Program-made: the position numbers and the translations under genes
The notes under the pieces: model-generated
Seen by the model: only the letters and a program-made list of their open reading frames with translations
Told to the model about the DNA's origin: nothing
Databases searched by the model: none
Assembly: GCA_964442745.1 (NCBI GenBank)
Contig: CAYUAI010000061.1
Location: 1-25,307, forward strand
Direction: 5' to 3'
Source of the DNA: CAYUAI01 sp964442745
GTDB lineage: Bacteria > Pseudomonadota > Gammaproteobacteria > S012-40
DNA length: 25,307 nt
Part shown: piece after piece, positions 15,583 to 23,779 of the stretch
Position numbering within the stretch: position 1 is the stretch's first letter
Layout of the letters: every line of letters starts with the position of its first letter

Positions 15583-16069
15583 TTTTTTGTTTGTCAGAAT
15601 TTTATTTCGGTTTTCATTCGATCGGGACAATAATATACGCCGCACTCAAGCCATTGATGTGTCTCGCGATGTGTTATCCGTCTTACTACGCCGGGTGTCA
15701 AAATGATCGATTGAGACTTTATCATCGTTCTCTTATTTTTGACGATGAGGCAGAGTATTGCCTCCTATCCGCGAAACTTGGAGCTTGATGAGTGGTAAAA
15801 GTCAGTTGAGTATTCTATAGCAATTATTATTGCACAAGGAAGGAAGTTTGTTGGGCAATTTAGCATTGATTGATTATTGCGCATTTAGTGCAAGGTTTGA
15901 GCGCATGAATGATCAAAAAAAATACAGCCTGGGTCTGTTGTTTAATTTGCCGTTGCTGGAATAATTACATTTTTACGATTGACACTGGTAAGCTTATGAT
16001 CCATATTTGCGTCGTGCTAAAAAAGTGTTATAACCTCGATATTCCAAATATTTGGTAAAGCTCACCTCT
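15583..16069. other. 487-bp divergent intergenic region
   Basis: This gap separates the divergent kinase and outer-membrane protein genes. It contains no convincing gene; two short plus-strand frames at 15524-15788 overlap the kinase start and show no protein-like pattern. It should hold promoters for both genes. It also has several direct short AT-rich repeats but nothing that I can name. Confidence 0.5.
15979..16007 (+). promoter_or_regulatory. Possible sigma-70 promoter of the outer-membrane protein gene
   Basis: TTGACA (15979-15984) is followed after exactly 17 nt by CATATT (16002-16007), a perfect -35 box with a moderate -10 box. Transcription would start near 16014, leaving a leader of about 55 nt before the ATG at 16070. 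Pattern-based only. Confidence 0.35.
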
Positions 16070-16999
16070 ATGAAAATAGCTCAGATCTCTTGTGTTTTTC
16101 TATTTTTGTCTCTGCCTTTTTGTGCTTTTGGAGAGAAATTTGAACATTCCGAGCTAGAAAAAATTAAGAAAAGTATTAGCGAGAACACCGAAAAGCTTGA
16201 TTCTCTGATAGCCAATCGCAAAGAAATAACTCAAGAGCCAAGCTTTCAACAACGTCAACATAAAAACCATTACGGTATTACGCCTCGATTAGCACTCCGT
16301 GCGAGCAATTTTCAAAGTTACGCTGAAAATATATATTCCCAAAGCACCGTTGAGCAATTAATGTATAAAACGATAGGAGCGAGTTTTCATTATGTAGACC
16401 GGAACTTGCCTAAATATAATTTTATTTTCAGTATGCTGTATGGTTCCGACCAGACTCGGGTTAACCATTACATGGAGGTCGATTTACCAACGGGTGAAAA
16501 GCTCGTCGCCCCTTTTAAATTTATGCGTGATACTGAATTTTGGGATATCGAATTAGTCGCAAGGTCTAGGGTAAATAATACTAATGCCAATCTTATCGCT
16601 GCAATTCAAACCATTCAATTTTTCTTTGATGATGAATCTGAAGCGATTATCCCCGAGTTGAATCAAACACAAAAAATAAAATTCCACCTTAAATTTTATT
16701 TAATAAAAATCGGTATTGGTGGATATTCTTTTATCTCTGAGGATAAACGGCATCGGATTTTTTCTAATCTTCTAGTCGGTGGCGGATTGACTCAAACCGC
16801 GGTAAAGGATAATTGGAGAACACTCATTAGTGATGTTAATTTTGGATATGAGTGGATTATGCGCCGCAGTACTTCCATCAGTGTGCGGTATCGGGCACAA
16901 GTGGCGTATCAAAGTGATGTCGATGGTGATTTAACTGGCAGGTCAGATGGGTTTTTTCTATTGCACGGGCCTGAATTCAATTTTTCCTATCGATTCTGA
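16070..16999 (+). CDS. Predicted outer-membrane beta-barrel protein
   Basis: This 309-residue protein starts with a signal peptide (about 21 residues, ending CAFG) and ends with Phe in the pattern EFNFSYRF, the aromatic C-terminal signature that BAM uses for outer-membrane barrels. After the signal there is a short coiled-coil-like segment SELEKIKKSISENTEKLDSL, then alternating amphipathic strands such as IGASFHYVDR, YNFIFSMLYG, WDIELVARSR, IKFHLKFYLIKIGIGGY, FSNLLVGGGL, VNFGYEWIM and SISVRYRAQVAY. No enzyme motif is seen. The ATG at 16070 is preferred to the TTG at 16052 because the signal peptide starts there. The gene overlaps the convergent diguanylate cyclase stop by 13 bp. The specific family is not recognised. 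Confidence 0.7.
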   Translation: MKIAQISCVFLFLSLPFCAFGEKFEHSELEKIKKSISENTEKLDSLIANRKEITQEPSFQQRQHKNHYGITPRLALRASNFQSYAENIYSQSTVEQLMYKTIGASFHYVDRNLPKYNFIFSMLYGSDQTRVNHYMEVDLPTGEKLVAPFKFMRDTEFWDIELVARSRVNNTNANLIAAIQTIQFFFDDESEAIIPELNQTQKIKFHLKFYLIKIGIGGYSFISEDKRHRIFSNLLVGGGLTQTAVKDNWRTLISDVNFGYEWIMRRSTSISVRYRAQVAYQSDVDGDLTGRSDGFFLLHGPEFNFSYRF

Positions 17000-18018
17000 T
17001 TTTCCCATATCATGACTTGATTCTTGCCTTGGTGTTTGCTCATATACAGTGCTTGATCCGCTTTTTCTAATAACAAATCAGCGGTGACTCCGTGCTTTGG
17101 CATGATAGAAATGCCAATACTGCAGGTAATGATCGTGCCCTGCTGAGATGATTTATCGACCGGTGCTAAAAAGTTATGCGAGGCAATGGCTTCGCATAAT
17201 CGCTCACCGAGCACTTTGGCTCCGTCTATATTGGTTTGCGGGGCAATAATGACAAACTCATCCCCGCCAAAGCGTCCGATGATGTCAGAGGTGCGACAAT
17301 GGTCGCGTATAATAGAACCCATATCATAGAGCAATTTATCCCCGCGTAAATGACCATATTGATCGTTAAACTGCTTAAAGCCATCAAGGTCAATGAAAAA
17401 CACGGAAAGAGGGAAGTCATAGCGCTGGCTGCGTGCGACCTCAGTATTAAGATTATTCAGCGTTGATTTTTTATTTAACAACTCGGTCAGAGAATCGATA
17501 TGAGCTTGGCGTTTAAGTTCTTCTAACAGGCGCGCTTTTTCCACCGCTTCGACCGCTTCTGAGGCAAAAATTCTTAACAATAAAATATCATGTTCGTTAT
17601 AAGAACTCGCCGTTTTACGGTATACCGTGATGCATCCCATCACACTCTCTTTTGATGTCATCGGAACACAAAGCATGGTGCTTACCCGATCAATTCCCTC
17701 CAGCTCGGCAGGCACACAAAGTGCTTCAAGTTCTTCTTCATTAATAATCATTGCGTTACCAGTTTTCACGACGGTTCCTACCGCACCGCTTTCCAGTGGA
17801 ATATTTGACTGACCATTAACCCCATCCGCTAAGCCATGGGTGCCTAGCGTACTCAAAAAACCGTTGCGAACATCGAATGCACGAATGGTTGCCGCCTCGG
17901 ACTTGGTTAAATTTGTTGCTGTTTTAAGAATGTGGTCTAACACATCGTCGATGCTGTCAAAGACAACCATCCGCTCAGTGATCGTGAAAATACGGTTTAA
18001 AATTTTATCGTTTGCCAT
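16987..18018 (-). CDS. GAF-GGDEF diguanylate cyclase
   Basis: This 343-residue cytosolic protein has an N-terminal GAF sensor domain (about 22-160, including TIRAFDVRNGFL and MLCVPMTSKESVMGCITVY), a linking coiled-coil helix (AVEAVEKARLLEELKRQAHI) and a C-terminal GGDEF domain (about 175-340). The GGDEF domain begins DSLTELLNKK, contains FFIDLDGFKQFND, the active-site GRFGGDEFVII (GGDEF at 251-255) and ends CSIGIS and KADQALYMSKHQGKN. An RxxD inhibitory site (RTSD, 242-245) lies exactly five residues upstream, so c-di-GMP product inhibition is expected. It should synthesise c-di-GMP in response to a GAF ligand that cannot be read from sequence. The stop overlaps the convergent outer-membrane protein gene by 13 bp. 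Confidence 0.95.
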   Translation of the reverse strand: MANDKILNRIFTITERMVVFDSIDDVLDHILKTATNLTKSEAATIRAFDVRNGFLSTLGTHGLADGVNGQSNIPLESGAVGTVVKTGNAMIINEEELEALCVPAELEGIDRVSTMLCVPMTSKESVMGCITVYRKTASSYNEHDILLLRIFASEAVEAVEKARLLEELKRQAHIDSLTELLNKKSTLNNLNTEVARSQRYDFPLSVFFIDLDGFKQFNDQYGHLRGDKLLYDMGSIIRDHCRTSDIIGRFGGDEFVIIAPQTNIDGAKVLGERLCEAIASHNFLAPVDKSSQQGTIITCSIGISIMPKHGVTADLLLEKADQALYMSKHQGKNQVMIWENQNR

Positions 18019-18229
18019 TTTTAAATGAGAGATATCGTTACATAAAGCCTAATTAGCCTATCGACATGACGAGATTTTTCTTTATTGGTAACGATTCAGC
18101 CTGTGTATTTAAACGCGTTGCGGCGTGCTTTACCTACCATTATTTTTAAATGGTTGTTGTCATCAATGACAGCTATCAATTTTGTTTGTTACACGGCAAT
18201 GCATGATAATTGTTGAAAAATATCCAACT

Positions 18230-18502
18230 TTTTGTATTTTAAGAAATTTCTAAGAGGGCAATTAAGGCAGTTGCCCGAGAAAAACCTGCACTTATCGTGA
18301 CCCTTATGGACATGAGGTGGGTTTTGTGATTCCAGTCGCTGAAAAATTAAAATTGTTTGAATGCAAATGGAGTGAGCGGCTCATTGGCGCAAAAAATATT
18401 ATTTCAAAAACGTTAATTACCCCAGTTAGACAACAGCGGGTCATTAAGTCAAAAGACCTCATCATTGAAAATAGCATTGAATTACAAAGTTTAGCGATTT
18501 AA
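18230..18502 (+). pseudogene. DUF4143 / AAA-ATPase C-terminal remnant
   Basis: At 18293-18502 the frame reads YRDPYGHEVGFVIPVAEKLK then LFECKWSERLIGAKN. This is the PD-(D/E)XK-like end of the archaeal-type AAA/DUF4143 ATPase family (usually YRDxxGxEVDFVI...LFECKWSE). The preceding part KKFLRGQLRQLPEKNLH lies in a different frame (through 18291), so a frameshift separates them. The family's usual EVD aspartate reads Gly here (EVGF), removing an expected active-site residue. The N-terminal ATPase domain is absent. The fragment ends at TAA 18500-18502, tail to tail with the GlxA-type regulator. Clearly a relic. Confidence 0.65.
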
Positions 18503-18509
18503 TGTCATT

Positions 18510-19490
18510 TCAAACCAACCGAGAAGAGAAGCGTTTACGATACTCGGTGGGTGATAAATGGGTATAACGTTTGAATAAACGCCCAAAGGATTTGACATCG
18601 GCATAGCCTACTTCATAGGTAATGGTTTCGATATTCATTTGGGTGGCCTCTAATTTTTTCTTGGCCAATTCTACCCGCAAGCGTTGCAAATACATCAAAG
18701 GCGTTTCCCCTGTCGCGTTACGAAATCGACGTACCAAATTACGCACACTCATGTGAAAATGCTGGGCCATGGAGTCGATGGTCAAGGCGCGGGTGCAGTG
18801 TTGCTCCATCCATTGCTGAACTTGTTTGATCTCGGCATCTTGATGGGTAATGGAGCAATGGCTAAAAAAATAAGGGGCTTGACTGGATCGGTTTTTATCA
18901 TGCAATAACAGTTTAGCGCATTGCAAGGCGACCTCCAGTCCACAATATTTTTCCACCAAATAAATAATTACATCTAAAAAAGCATAGGTGGGACCGGCGC
19001 TCAATATATCATTTTCATCAATGAACAGTCGCTGTAGATTCAGGTTTATCTTAGGATAACGCTGATGAAAAAGCGCCGCTAACAACGGGTTTGTGGTCAC
19101 GGTTTTGTCTTGTAATAAACCCGTCTCCGCCAGGAAAAAAATACCCGTGCAAATGGAGACTAAAAGGCTACCCTGCGCATGACGATCTTTTAGCCAAGGT
19201 GTTAGGGCCGCATTTTCCAGCAAGGCTTGCTCAATACGGTCCATCACCGGGGGCACGATGATCAAATCCGCTTGACTCACCTCATCAATCGATAACAATG
19301 GGGTAATCGGCATTAAATTAAAGCTGCGAATGGCTTGACCATTCACGGTGGTGAGTTTGACCTGGAAGAAATTTTGCTCGGTTTGGGTTTGTATTTTCCA
19401 GAAATTATTAGCGATCTCAAACACATCAAGTACACCGATGACACTCGATGTTAAACAGTTATTGAAGGCTAAAACGACCACTTCTTTCAT
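18510..19490 (-). CDS. GlxA-type AraC-family transcriptional regulator
   Basis: This 326-residue protein combines an N-terminal DJ-1/PfpI (class I amidotransferase-like) domain (about 3-190) with a C-terminal AraC helix-turn-helix (about 222-322). The first includes FNNCLTSSVIGVLDVFEIAN, DLIIVPPV and the nucleophile-elbow SICTGIFFLAETGLL with Cys114; in these regulators it is a ligand-sensing, usually non-catalytic, domain. The second contains MAQHFHMSVRNLVRRFRN and the second recognition helix in GYADVKSFGRLFKRYTHLSP. It starts 131 bp from the divergent membrane-protein gene at 19622, so control of that gene is the natural hypothesis. GlxA-type proteins often regulate metabolic or detoxification genes. 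The inducer is unknown. Confidence 0.92.
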   Translation of the reverse strand: MKEVVVLAFNNCLTSSVIGVLDVFEIANNFWKIQTQTEQNFFQVKLTTVNGQAIRSFNLMPITPLLSIDEVSQADLIIVPPVMDRIEQALLENAALTPWLKDRHAQGSLLVSICTGIFFLAETGLLQDKTVTTNPLLAALFHQRYPKINLNLQRLFIDENDILSAGPTYAFLDVIIYLVEKYCGLEVALQCAKLLLHDKNRSSQAPYFFSHCSITHQDAEIKQVQQWMEQHCTRALTIDSMAQHFHMSVRNLVRRFRNATGETPLMYLQRLRVELAKKKLEATQMNIETITYEVGYADVKSFGRLFKRYTHLSPTEYRKRFSSRLV

Positions 19491-19621
19491 TGATTTTGAC
19501 TCCGAGCTTGTCCGATTTGACCTAACAAATGTCAGTTCTCACCCTGGGAAATCCCCAATATTGTCCATACACTAGGGTTCATTAATGACAAAGTCAAACT
19601 CGCCTTTATTTGAGGAATATT
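19491..19621. promoter_or_regulatory. Divergent promoter region between regulator and membrane protein
   Basis: This 131-bp gap separates the divergent starts of the GlxA-type regulator and the seven-helix membrane protein. It should contain both promoters and probably operators for the regulator; I cannot define the sites with confidence. GAGG at 19612-19615 sits six nt before the ATG at 19622 and supports that start. Confidence 0.45.
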
Positions 19622-20338
19622 ATGCCAAACGACATACCGCTCACCGTTTCTGTTATTTTTCTATTGATTTGTGGCATCACGCTCGTCTTTTTTCTCAAAA
19701 TGCTCATGGCGCCATTGAAAGCCTCGGGACATTACAAAATGGCCTGGGGCATTGGAATCGTTATGATAGCTTGGCTAGGGTTGCAAGGTCTATTGGCGCA
19801 GCAACAATTTTATTTAGCCTCGTTTGATTTACCACCACGTGCCTTGGTGGCACTGTTGCCACCGATGTTGCTCATTTTCGGGTTACTTATTTTTTTATGG
19901 CGAAGTGAGTATTTCAAGCAGTTGTCGCTGAAAAGCATGACATATATCCAGCTGTTCCGGCTACCCTTGGAGCTTTTTGTATTAAGTGGATTGGCGGTAG
20001 CCGGTTACATACCCCACGTGATGACCTATTACGGTCGTAACCCAGATATCTTGGTCGGTATCACCGCGCCTATTGTCGCGTATTTATATTTCTCTAAAAA
20101 ATGGGTGAGCTGGAAAGTGTTGTTGGGATGGCATGTGTTATCTTTACTCTTGCTGATTAACATCACCAGCCATGCCATTTTATCCATGCCTTACCCATTC
20201 CAACAATTTGGCTTAGAGCAACCTAATATTGGCGTATTTCATTTCCCATACATTTGGTTGCCGACATTATTAGTGGGCGTTGGTTATTTTTGCCACATTA
20301 TTGCGATTCATAAATTATTATGCTGGCGAGATGCCTGA
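19622..20338 (+). CDS. Seven-helix integral membrane protein, uncharacterised
   Basis: This 238-residue protein has seven hydrophobic helices, beginning with TVSVIFLLICGITLVFFLKM and including MAWGIGIVMIAWLGLQGLL, LVALLPPMLLIFGLLIFLW, FRLPLELFVLSGLAVAGYIP, LVGITAPIVAYLYF, VLLGWHVLSLLLLINITSHA and LPTLLVGVGYFCHIIAI. Conserved-looking polar spots are RLPLEL, MTYYGRNPDI and the final HIIAIHKLL. It resembles uncharacterised membrane proteins seen in many Proteobacteria and Bacteroidetes, often paired with AraC-type regulators. The start is ATG 19622 with GAGG six nt upstream. Its last 13 codons are repeated at 24988-25028 as part of the 300-bp duplication. It is likely to be controlled by the divergent GlxA-type gene. 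Confidence 0.75.
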   Translation: MPNDIPLTVSVIFLLICGITLVFFLKMLMAPLKASGHYKMAWGIGIVMIAWLGLQGLLAQQQFYLASFDLPPRALVALLPPMLLIFGLLIFLWRSEYFKQLSLKSMTYIQLFRLPLELFVLSGLAVAGYIPHVMTYYGRNPDILVGITAPIVAYLYFSKKWVSWKVLLGWHVLSLLLLINITSHAILSMPYPFQQFGLEQPNIGVFHFPYIWLPTLLVGVGYFCHIIAIHKLLCWRDA

Positions 20339-20597
20339 CTTGTGATTGTTCGATAAATTCTTTATAGTTGTTTTTGAATGTGAATGATTGATATTTCAGG
20401 ATCAGTGATTTGATGGAAAAATAAACGGAAAATGATTGTTATGCCAGCGAAAACCGATGAAAAACTCAGCAAAAAAAGCTAACTTTTTTCGAGTGAAAAA
20501 TGACCAATGAAGAATTACCCCAACCTCATGAAATTTCTAATCTTTGGAAAAGTCAAGAGGGGCTAGAACGATGCCCTGACTAAGAAGGGATTGAGAC
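20298..20597 (+). repeat. 300-bp direct repeat, copy 1 (leader-like sequence plus 36-mer)
   Basis: This segment matches 24988-25288 over its full length, at roughly four fifths identity or better by eye. It includes the last 13 codons of the membrane-protein gene, about 220 bp of AT-rich noncoding sequence with the shared block AAAAAAGCTAACTTTTTTCG, and a terminal 36-mer at 20562-20597. The repeat ends precisely at the 36-mer: downstream sequences differ at once. This is the layout of a CRISPR leader followed by a first repeat. The two copies are direct repeats bounding a 4.4-kb block. Confidence 0.9.
20562..20597 (+). CRISPR. Solitary CRISPR-like repeat (degenerate array)
   Basis: The 36-nt unit starts GCTAGAACGATGCCCTGA and ends AAGGGATTGAGAC. 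It differs at one position from 25253-25288. Its 3' end ATTGAGAC resembles the 8-nt crRNA 5' handle ATTGAAAC of many type I and III systems, and CCCT/AGGG give a small internal stem. Only one unit is present here; after 11 nt of unrelated sequence comes a terminator, so this is an array reduced to leader plus a single repeat, if it is CRISPR at all. Confidence 0.5.
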
Positions 20598-20608
20598 CAA
20601 CGGGATTT

Positions 20609-20628
20609 GGAGCGTTTGCTCCTTTTTT
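20609..20628 (+). terminator. Rho-independent terminator after the solitary repeat
   Basis: GGAGC (20609-20613) pairs with GCTCC (20618-20622) across a GTTT loop and is followed by six Ts (20623-20628). It would end any transcript started in the leader-like segment 12 nt past the solitary 36-mer, or a read-through transcript of the membrane-protein gene. Confidence 0.75.
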
Positions 20629-20636
20629 AATAGCTG

Positions 20637-20785
20637 GTAGGGTGGATTAAGCGCAGCGAATCCACCATGAACCCGACTCAAAAATAGATCAATGCACCCT
20701 GGCATTCTCCTCATTTCAATATCATATTAGAACGTGATGACATCGCTTATGGCGAAGTGGATTCGCTACGCTTAATCCACGCTAC
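20637..20785. repeat. REPIN/MITE-like palindromic element, copy 1
   Basis: The left arm GTAGGGTGGATTAAGCGCAG-type sequence (20637-20666) is the inverted complement, with a few mismatches, of the right arm at 20757-20785. The ~90-bp centre is shared with the second copy at 23577-23722 (for example AGATCAATGC and ATTTCAAT), so this is one 149-bp mobile unit and not two stray motifs. Paired inverted REP units mobilised by a RAYT/IS200-type transposase (REPINs) have this form. It ends 55 bp before the hrpB ATG and lies in its 5' leader. Confidence 0.8.
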
Positions 20786-20840
20786 TCTTCTCATCGGTGT
20801 TTTTGGGTTATTCGAACAGAGAATAGTTTGTAGATTGATC

Positions 20841-23387
20841 ATGTCATCATTACCCATCGAGAACGTCCTGCCCCAATTAATTAATGCGCTGAATCATTGT
20901 GATGAAGCCGTATTAGAAGCACCGCCGGGGGCGGGCAAGACAACTCTGGTGCCATTGGCTTTGCTCAATAATGATTGGTTAGCCGGCCAGAAAATACTGA
21001 TGCTCGAACCTCGTCGTTTGGCGGCGCGTGCGGCCGCTGAGCGGATGGCTTTTTTGCTCAATGAAACGGTTGGTAATACCGTGGGTTATCGGGTTCGGTT
21101 TGATTCCCGGATTAGCCAGCAGACCCGCATTGAAGTGATTACCGAAGGTATTTTAACCCGCCGATTGCAGGATGATCCCGCGCTGGATGGGGTGGGTTTA
21201 GTTATTTTCGATGAGTTTCACGAAAGAAGTTTGGACGCTGATCTCGGTTTGGCGTTAACCCTTCAGGGGCGTGATTTATTCCGTGAAGACTTGCCATTAA
21301 AACTACTGGTGATGTCGGCTACACTCGACGGTTGCCGGGTTGCTAAACTTCTCCATAACGCGCCGGTGATTCGCAGTGAAGGACGCCATTATCCGGTGGC
21401 GATTCATTATGGCGATCCTTGGCAGGCCCGCGATGATATGGTTAAGCGAACCGTCTCAACGATACAACAGGTTTTAAAGGATGAAACTGGCAGCCTGCTG
21501 GTATTTTTACCCGGTCAGCGCGAAATACGCCAAGTACAAGCGAGCTTGCAAGCCTTCACAGAACCTCAGACAGATCTGCGCGTGACACCGTTGTATGGTG
21601 ATTTAACGCTTAATGAGCAACGTCAAGCCATCGAACCCACCCCAGCCGGACAACGTAAAATCGTTTTAGCTACCGACATTGCCGAAACCAGCCTGACTAT
21701 TGAAGGGGTTCGAGTTGTCATTGATGCGGGTCTAAGTCGTAAGCCGATGTTTAATGTTGCCACTGGAATGGCTCAATTGCATACTTGCCGAGTATCAAAA
21801 GCATCGAGCACGCAAAGAATGGGTCGGGCAGGGCGCTTGGAACCAGGGGTTTGTTATCGATTGTGGTCCGAGCTGCAACAGCAGCAGTTAGTGCCCTATG
21901 CGCCGGCTGAGATATTACAAGCTGATTTGGTACCACTGGCGTTGCAACTATTAAACTGGGGGGTAGAAAATCCTGACGAACTTGTTTGGTTAGATGTACC
22001 TCCAATCGTTGGTTATGAGCAAGCGTTAATGTTGCTTGAAAGATTAGGTGCCACGGTTAAAAATCCATCAGGCCACTGGCAGTTAACCTCTCATGGTGAA
22101 GCCATGACTAGGTTACCGACCCATCCCAGGTTGGCCCATTTATTATTAATGGGTAAACAATATGGTATCGCACCGCTTGCCTCTGATGTGGCAGCGCTAT
22201 TATCCGAGCGTGATCCATTGAGCCATCGCGGTGCAGATATTTATAGCCGGCTAGCTTTACTTAAATCAACAAATAATTCGCTAAAAAACCCTCGTGGAAA
22301 TATTTATCGAATCAAACAACAAAGTCAGCAGTTCAAAAAATTAATCCAAGGCCGTTCATCCCAGCCAGTGGATGATGAGGCCGATCCAAAATGGATCGGG
22401 TTTTTAATCGCCTGTGCCTATCCGGAGCGAATTGCCCAAAAACGAAATACCGCCAGTGTGATATATCGCTTGAGTCAGGGACGTTCGGCCCAATTACGTG
22501 ATGATGATGCTTTGCAACAGTCAAATTATTTAGCGGTCGCACAACTGGCAAGCAAGCCAGGGGAGGCCGTTGATCGGATTTTTTTGGCCGCTGAGTTAGT
22601 GCCGGAATTATTCGAGGGTCCATTATCTGGGATAGTTGAGGAAAAGGTGTTTGTGGGTTGGGATGATAACGGTGAACGCTTGTTGGCTGAAAACCAAAGA
22701 AGCGTGGGTGAAATCATTATCGAACGTCATGCCACCGATCAATTTCCATGGGAGGAAAAGCGCCAAGCGGTGTGTGAGATGTTAACCAAGCGGGGGCTGT
22801 CCCTGCTGCCTTGGAATGAAGATCTCAGGCAGTGGCAGCGGCGTGTACTGCTGATCAGGCAATTGTTTGATGAAGACCACCATGAAAATGTTTGGCCGGA
22901 TGTGTCCGATGAAAAGCTGCTTGCTACGCTAGAGCAATGGTTAAGCCCATATGTGGATCGTATCAAACATATTCATCATTTCAGCGGACTTGAACTCGAT
23001 AAAATTTTATATGCGATGTTACCCTGGCCTTTACCACAGCACCTGGAGCAACTCGCGCCGCTTACGTATCAAGTGCCATCAGGTTCTCGTATCCGTATCG
23101 ACTACAGCGAATCACCGCCGCTACTCGCGGTAAAATTGCAGGAAATGTTCGGTTGCACTGAAACGCCGGCCATTGCCAAAGGGAAAATGCCCCTCAAGGT
23201 TCACTTGTTATCGCCAGCGAGACGACCGTTGCAAGTGACCCAGGATTTGAAAAATTTTTGGCACACCAGTTATCACGAAATAAAAAAAGAAATGAAAGGA
23301 CGTTATCCGAAGCATCATTGGCCTGATGATCCAATGGCCGCCCAAGCCACGGCAAGCGTGAAAAGAAAACCTGCAAAGAAGTCATGA
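20841..23387 (+). CDS. hrpB: ATP-dependent RNA helicase HrpB (DEAH-box-type)
   Basis: This 848-residue protein is HrpB, a DExH helicase common in Proteobacteria. Motifs in order: Walker A PPGAGKTT (28-35), motif Ia LEPRRLAARA, motif II DEFHERS (124-130), motif III SAT (159-161), LVFLPGQREIR, TDIAETSLTIEGV (motif V) and QRMGRAGR (motif VI, 325-332). HA2-type and HrpB-specific C-terminal domains follow, ending with a Lys-rich tail. Length matches the family (about 810-850). The ATG at 20841 is chosen because it gives MSSLPIENVLPQL, the usual N-terminus; the upstream ATG at 20757 is inside the right arm of a palindromic repeat and its 28 extra codons are repeat-derived. RNA substrate and pathway of HrpB are poorly defined. 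Confidence 0.96.
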   Translation: MSSLPIENVLPQLINALNHCDEAVLEAPPGAGKTTLVPLALLNNDWLAGQKILMLEPRRLAARAAAERMAFLLNETVGNTVGYRVRFDSRISQQTRIEVITEGILTRRLQDDPALDGVGLVIFDEFHERSLDADLGLALTLQGRDLFREDLPLKLLVMSATLDGCRVAKLLHNAPVIRSEGRHYPVAIHYGDPWQARDDMVKRTVSTIQQVLKDETGSLLVFLPGQREIRQVQASLQAFTEPQTDLRVTPLYGDLTLNEQRQAIEPTPAGQRKIVLATDIAETSLTIEGVRVVIDAGLSRKPMFNVATGMAQLHTCRVSKASSTQRMGRAGRLEPGVCYRLWSELQQQQLVPYAPAEILQADLVPLALQLLNWGVENPDELVWLDVPPIVGYEQALMLLERLGATVKNPSGHWQLTSHGEAMTRLPTHPRLAHLLLMGKQYGIAPLASDVAALLSERDPLSHRGADIYSRLALLKSTNNSLKNPRGNIYRIKQQSQQFKKLIQGRSSQPVDDEADPKWIGFLIACAYPERIAQKRNTASVIYRLSQGRSAQLRDDDALQQSNYLAVAQLASKPGEAVDRIFLAAELVPELFEGPLSGIVEEKVFVGWDDNGERLLAENQRSVGEIIIERHATDQFPWEEKRQAVCEMLTKRGLSLLPWNEDLRQWQRRVLLIRQLFDEDHHENVWPDVSDEKLLATLEQWLSPYVDRIKHIHHFSGLELDKILYAMLPWPLPQHLEQLAPLTYQVPSGSRIRIDYSESPPLLAVKLQEMFGCTETPAIAKGKMPLKVHLLSPARRPLQVTQDLKNFWHTSYHEIKKEMKGRYPKHHWPDDPMAAQATASVKRKPAKKS

Positions 23388-23576
23388 ACCGGTGATGGGC
23401 ATCAATGGTTCCCACGTTCCTTAATTATCCGCCCAGTGTAATGACATCGGTTGTTGATGCCTCTGAATATAAAAAGAGCGAGACCGAGCTGCTTTTAGGT
23501 CGAATTCAAACCACGTTTTACAAGCGTGATAGTTGATTTTGCTAAGTTTAAACTGATTTCAGGAAACAATAGACTT
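23388..23576. other. Short gap downstream of hrpB
   Basis: No gene is supported. A 31-codon frame beginning ATG at 23442 reads MTSVVDASEYKKSETELLLG and stops near 23537; it has no recognisable family and no clear ribosome site. No intrinsic terminator for hrpB was found. Confidence 0.35.
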
Positions 23577-23722
23577 GTAGCGTGGGTTAAGCGCAGCGAA
23601 TCCATCATGAATTCGACTCGAAAAAAGATCAATGCCTCTGGCATTATCCTTATTTCAATGCCACATTGGAACGTTATTACATCGCTCATGGCGGTGGATT
23701 CGCTGCGCTTAATCCACCCTAC
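23577..23722. repeat. REPIN/MITE-like palindromic element, copy 2
   Basis: The second copy of the element at 20637-20785, in the same orientation: left arm 23577-23605 with TTAAGCGCAGCGAATCCA, right arm 23693-23722 with GGATTCGCTGCGCTTAATCC, and a related centre (AGATCAATGC, ATTTCAATG, ACATCGCT). The right arm here is cleaner than in copy 1, the left arm more mutated. The two copies bracket hrpB, with 3 kb between their starts. Confidence 0.8.
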
Positions 23723-23779
23723 ATAGCTTCAACGCCGTGAGTTAAAGTTGAAAAGGATATCGCCCATTCCTAATCTACG

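Noticed and set aside
15524..15788. Two short plus-strand frames upstream of the outer-membrane protein gene
   Set aside because: They overlap the kinase start region and have neither ribosome sites nor protein-like composition.
20757..20840. Upstream in-frame start for hrpB adding 28 residues
   Set aside because: The added codons come from the right arm of the palindromic repeat and unrelated spacer; the ATG at 20841 gives the normal HrpB N-terminus.
23526..23726. 66-codon frame on the plus strand downstream of hrpB
   Set aside because: Most of it is the second palindromic repeat copy, so it is repeat-derived and not a gene.
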